Program-made: the position numbers and the translations under genes | Shown: piece after piece, positions 56,524 to 57,624 of the stretch | Layout: the number at the start of each line of letters is the position of its first letter | Numbering within the stretch: the first letter of the stretch is position 1 | Assembly (NCBI GenBank): GCA_030428905.1 | Contig: JAUIED010000010.1 | Location: 1 to 57,624, forward strand | Reading direction: 5' to 3' | Origin: Gammaproteobacteria bacterium | GTDB lineage: Bacteria > Pseudomonadota > Gammaproteobacteria > Pseudomonadales > Azotimanducaceae | Length of the DNA stretch: 57,624 nt | The notes under the pieces: generated by a model | Seen by the model: the letters and a program-made list of their open reading frames with translations, nothing else | The model's database searches: none | Told to the model about the DNA's origin: nothing

Positions 56524-57086
56524 TGACCATCAAATCAGACAAGTGGATTCGCACCGCCGCTGCAGGCGGCATGATCGAGCCGTTTGAACCCGGCCAGGTG
56601 CGCATGCGGGGCGGCGATAAGATCATCAGCTTCGGCACCTCGAGCTACGGTTACGACGTGCGCTGCGCGCCGCAGTTCAAGATCTTCACCAACGTACATT
56701 CGGCAACCGTGGACCCGAAGGCTTTCGACGAGCGCAGCTTCGTGGACGTGGAAGGGGATCAGTGCATTATTCCACCCAACTCATTCGCGCTGGCCAGCAC
56801 CGTGGAGTACTTCCGCATTCCGGAAGATGTGCTGGTGATCTGTGTGGGCAAATCCACGTACGCGCGCTGCGGCATCATCGTCAACGTCACGCCGCTGGAA
56901 CCCGAATGGGAAGGGCACGTGACCCTGGAGTTCTCCAATACCACCAACCTGCCTGCGAAGATCTACGCCAATGAGGGCGTGGCGCAGATGCTGTTCTTCC
57001 AGTCGGATGAGCGCTGCGAGGTCTCGTACAAGGACCGCGGTGGCAAGTATCAGGGCCAGCGCGGCGTGACGTTGCCGCGTTCCTGA
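56523..57086 (+). CDS. dcd: dCTP deaminase
   Basis: 187 residues. Converts dCTP to dUTP for dTMP synthesis. '[19 protein letters not shown]', '[37 protein letters not shown]' (catalytic Glu in TLEFSN) and '[19 protein letters not shown]' are characteristic. Translationally coupled to apbC (TGATG). Confidence 0.97.
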   Translation: MTIKSDKWIRTAAAGGMIEPFEPGQVRMRGGDKIISFGTSSYGYDVRCAPQFKIFTNVHSATVDPKAFDERSFVDVEGDQCIIPPNSFALASTVEYFRIPEDVLVICVGKSTYARCGIIVNVTPLEPEWEGHVTLEFSNTTNLPAKIYANEGVAQMLFFQSDERCEVSYKDRGGKYQGQRGVTLPRS

Positions 57087-57087
57087 A

Positions 57088-57112
57088 GGGGCGACGGCGG
57101 CTTCGGTCGCCC
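57088..57112. terminator. Hairpin between convergent dcd and purM
   Basis: GGGCGAC (57089-57095) and GTCGCCC (57106-57112) form a 7-bp GC-rich stem two bases after the dcd stop. No T-run, so it may work only as a weak or factor-assisted terminator. Confidence 0.35.
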
Positions 57113-57119
57113 TCGCCAG

Positions 57120-57624
57120 TTACGTGATCAGAATCTGACCTGCTGCCACAGTTGCGCCTTCCGGCCGCACCACGCGGCCGATCTGCACCGCCTGCTCGCC
57201 GCTGGCATTGAGCGCCTCGATGGCGCGCGGGGCGTCTTCCTCCGCCAGGCACAGAATGAAGCCGATGCCGCAGTTGAACGTGGCCAGCATCTCCCGTTCC
57301 TCGACGTTGCCCGCCTGCTGCAGCCAGGAGAACACCGCCGGGCGCTGCCAGGCATCGGTGTCGATGAGTGCGGTAAGGTCGCTGTTGCGGAACATGCGCG
57401 GCACGTTTTCGAAAAAACCGCCGCCGGTGACGTGCACCATGCCGTGCACGCGCGTGTGCTCGAGCAGGCTGCGTACAGAGCGCACGTAGATGCGCGTGGG
57501 TTCCAGGAGCGCATCGGCCATGTCGCCGGCGCCGCCCTGCATGTCGGCGATGCGGCGGATCAGCGAGTAGCCGTTGGAGTGCGGTCCTGAGCTTGCCAGA
57601 CCGATGAGCGCATCACCCTCGGCG
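57120..57624 (-). CDS. purM: Phosphoribosylformylglycinamidine cyclo-ligase, C-terminal part (5' end beyond window)
   Basis: The last 167 codons of PurM, the AIR synthetase of purine synthesis. 'LIGLASSGPHSNGYSLIRRI', 'HVTGGGFFENVPRMF', 'FNCGIGFILCL' and the C-terminal 'VQIGRVV' are all diagnostic. The reading frame is open through the right edge, so the start is outside the window. Confidence 0.95.
   Translation of the reverse strand, partial: AEGDALIGLASSGPHSNGYSLIRRIADMQGGAGDMADALLEPTRIYVRSVRSLLEHTRVHGMVHVTGGGFFENVPRMFRNSDLTALIDTDAWQRPAVFSWLQQAGNVEEREMLATFNCGIGFILCLAEEDAPRAIEALNASGEQAVQIGRVVRPEGATVAAGQILIT

Overview
The window is about 57.6 kb of high-GC, densely coding chromosomal DNA. 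It has 49 protein-coding genes on both strands, short intergenic spaces, many start/stop overlaps, and no tRNA, rRNA, prophage, complete insertion sequence or CRISPR array that I could find. Gene content points to a free-living aerobic gammaproteobacterium. The block dcd - apbC - (ABC-F) - metG - rnfABCDGE - nth matches the order I recall from Pseudomonas-like gammaproteobacteria. The class Ia NrdAB pair, monothiol GrxD, RNase T and MotY-like OmpA protein also fit. I cannot name a genus.

Layout. 1-2422: a 7TMR-DISM hybrid sensor kinase, cut by the left edge, divergent from a small membrane protein and a CoA-transferase. 4140-12439: a small Cys-rich protein, oligopeptidase B with an acyl-CoA dehydrogenase, an AhpD-like / SRAP / unknown / luciferase-like cluster, and a fused Gfo/Idh-aldo/keto reductase. 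12685-14171: two small unknown proteins and a TetR regulator. 14264-20747: a tightly packed transport operon with a LolA-like periplasmic protein, three LolC/E-type permeases, one LolD-type ATPase and a predicted outer-membrane beta-barrel. 20738-29422: two secreted or periplasmic hydrolases (S9 peptidase, penicillin-acylase family) downstream of nrdA-nrdB. 29423-30135: a long regulatory intergenic region with an NrdR-box pair, palindromes and DnaA-like sites. 30136-36907: glpK, a membrane diguanylate cyclase and a 1347-residue PilZ-DUF1631-GGDEF-EAL protein. 37020-37168: a palindromic MITE-like element. 37165-46793: argF-argD, a MalY-type lyase, grxD, rnt, a MotY-like protein, a zinc-ribbon protein, a CocE-type hydrolase, a secreted protein and murI. 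46804-57624: nth, the Rnf complex, metG, an ABC-F ATPase, apbC, dcd and the C-terminal part of purM.

The best candidate for an under-described system is the 14264-20747 export operon. It pairs one ATPase with three paralogous FtsX/LolC-type permeases, a periplasmic LolA-fold carrier and a beta-barrel. A divergent TetR gene flanks it, and a perfect palindrome sits on the TetR start codon. Other points of interest are a textbook terminator that lies inside the signal-peptide codons of the penicillin-acylase gene, an NrdR-box pair with 31-bp centre spacing, and a palindromic repeat whose inverted ends supply or overlap the stop codons of argF and an OmpA-family gene. All calls come from reading the sequence; no database search was possible.
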